Assembly: GCF_002814095.1 (NCBI RefSeq)
Contig: NZ_CP021913.1
Location: 4,532,501-4,596,500 of the forward strand
Direction of reading: 5' to 3'
From: Sagittula sp. P11
GTDB taxonomy: Bacteria > Pseudomonadota > Alphaproteobacteria > Rhodobacterales > Rhodobacteraceae
DNA: 64,000 bases
Below, piece after piece: positions 63,954 to 64,000 of the stretch (its first letter is position 1; every line of letters starts with the position of its first letter). Position numbers and translations under genes: made by a program. Under the pieces are notes generated by a model. It was given only the letters and a program-made list of their open reading frames with translations, was not told the origin of the DNA and made no database searches.

Positions 63954-64000
63954 ATGCATGTATTGCCGATTTTCGTGCAGGACGGGTCAGGAGATCAAGT

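Overview
The window is a GC-rich chromosomal segment from an alphaproteobacterium, most likely a member of the Rhodobacteraceae/Roseobacter group. The evidence is the fused ispDF gene, the DUF1476 (F1-ATPase zeta/inhibitor-type) protein beside purC, separate purS and purQ, the dusB(nifR3)-ntrB-ntrC-ntrY-ntrX-trkA-trkH-hfq-hflX gene order, and an NtrC without the sigma-54 contact motif. I see no rRNA, tRNA, CRISPR array, prophage or insertion sequence. Nearly all the very long antisense open frames are GC-rich shadows of real genes.

Region 1 (1-6808) is the most specialised part. It holds a four-gene ABC system (substrate-binding protein, secreted beta-propeller, ATPase, permease), a small Sel1-like secreted protein, a c-type cytochrome, and a quinoprotein alcohol dehydrogenase with the Asp-Tyr-Asp signature of lanthanide-dependent enzymes. 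The set matches the PedA1A2BC/PedH type of rare-earth uptake plus rare-earth alcohol oxidation. A 10-bp palindrome, GTCGTACGAC, lies in front of both the cytochrome and the dehydrogenase genes, and an FNR-type box lies in front of the cytochrome gene.

Region 2 (6890-17173) has a DeoR regulator with four GCAA repeats at exact 10-bp steps in front of it, an MFS transporter, a HerA-like ATPase, an IalB-family protein preceded by two possible small-RNA units, DUF808 and DoxX membrane proteins, a GAPDH with NADP-type coenzyme residues, peptidase T, a TauE/SafE permease and a YdeI-like protein.

Region 3 (17170-27592) contains DctB/DctD two-component genes and the purine genes purC, purS and purQ. 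These are interrupted by a chemotaxis receptor and by a secreted trypsin-like/beta-helix protein. The zeta-subunit gene is divergent from purC.

Region 4 (27755-39440) is a mixed stretch: MprF-like membrane protein, two EamA transporters, a FadL-type porin, two P-loop proteins, a 3-hydroxyisobutyrate-dehydrogenase-like enzyme, and a penicillin-acylase/kinase pair. Region 5 (39725-52390) is the conserved RNA/potassium/nitrogen-regulation block (hflX, hfq, trkH, trkA, a lipoprotein, ntrX, ntrY, ntrC, ntrB, dusB). Region 6 (52551-63953) has ispDF-pgpA-cinA, an ammonium transporter, an MmgE/PrpD protein, two unknown Ala/Pro-rich proteins, a COQ10-like START protein, hypoxanthine phosphoribosyltransferase, a cytochrome c'/dihaem cytochrome pair, lipA and a catalase.

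Across the window, a dispersed intergenic repeat occurs five times. Its core is near AGGTATTT..GCCAAGATGAAG, usually behind a G5C/GC5 hairpin. Several strong intrinsic terminators mark the transcript ends.
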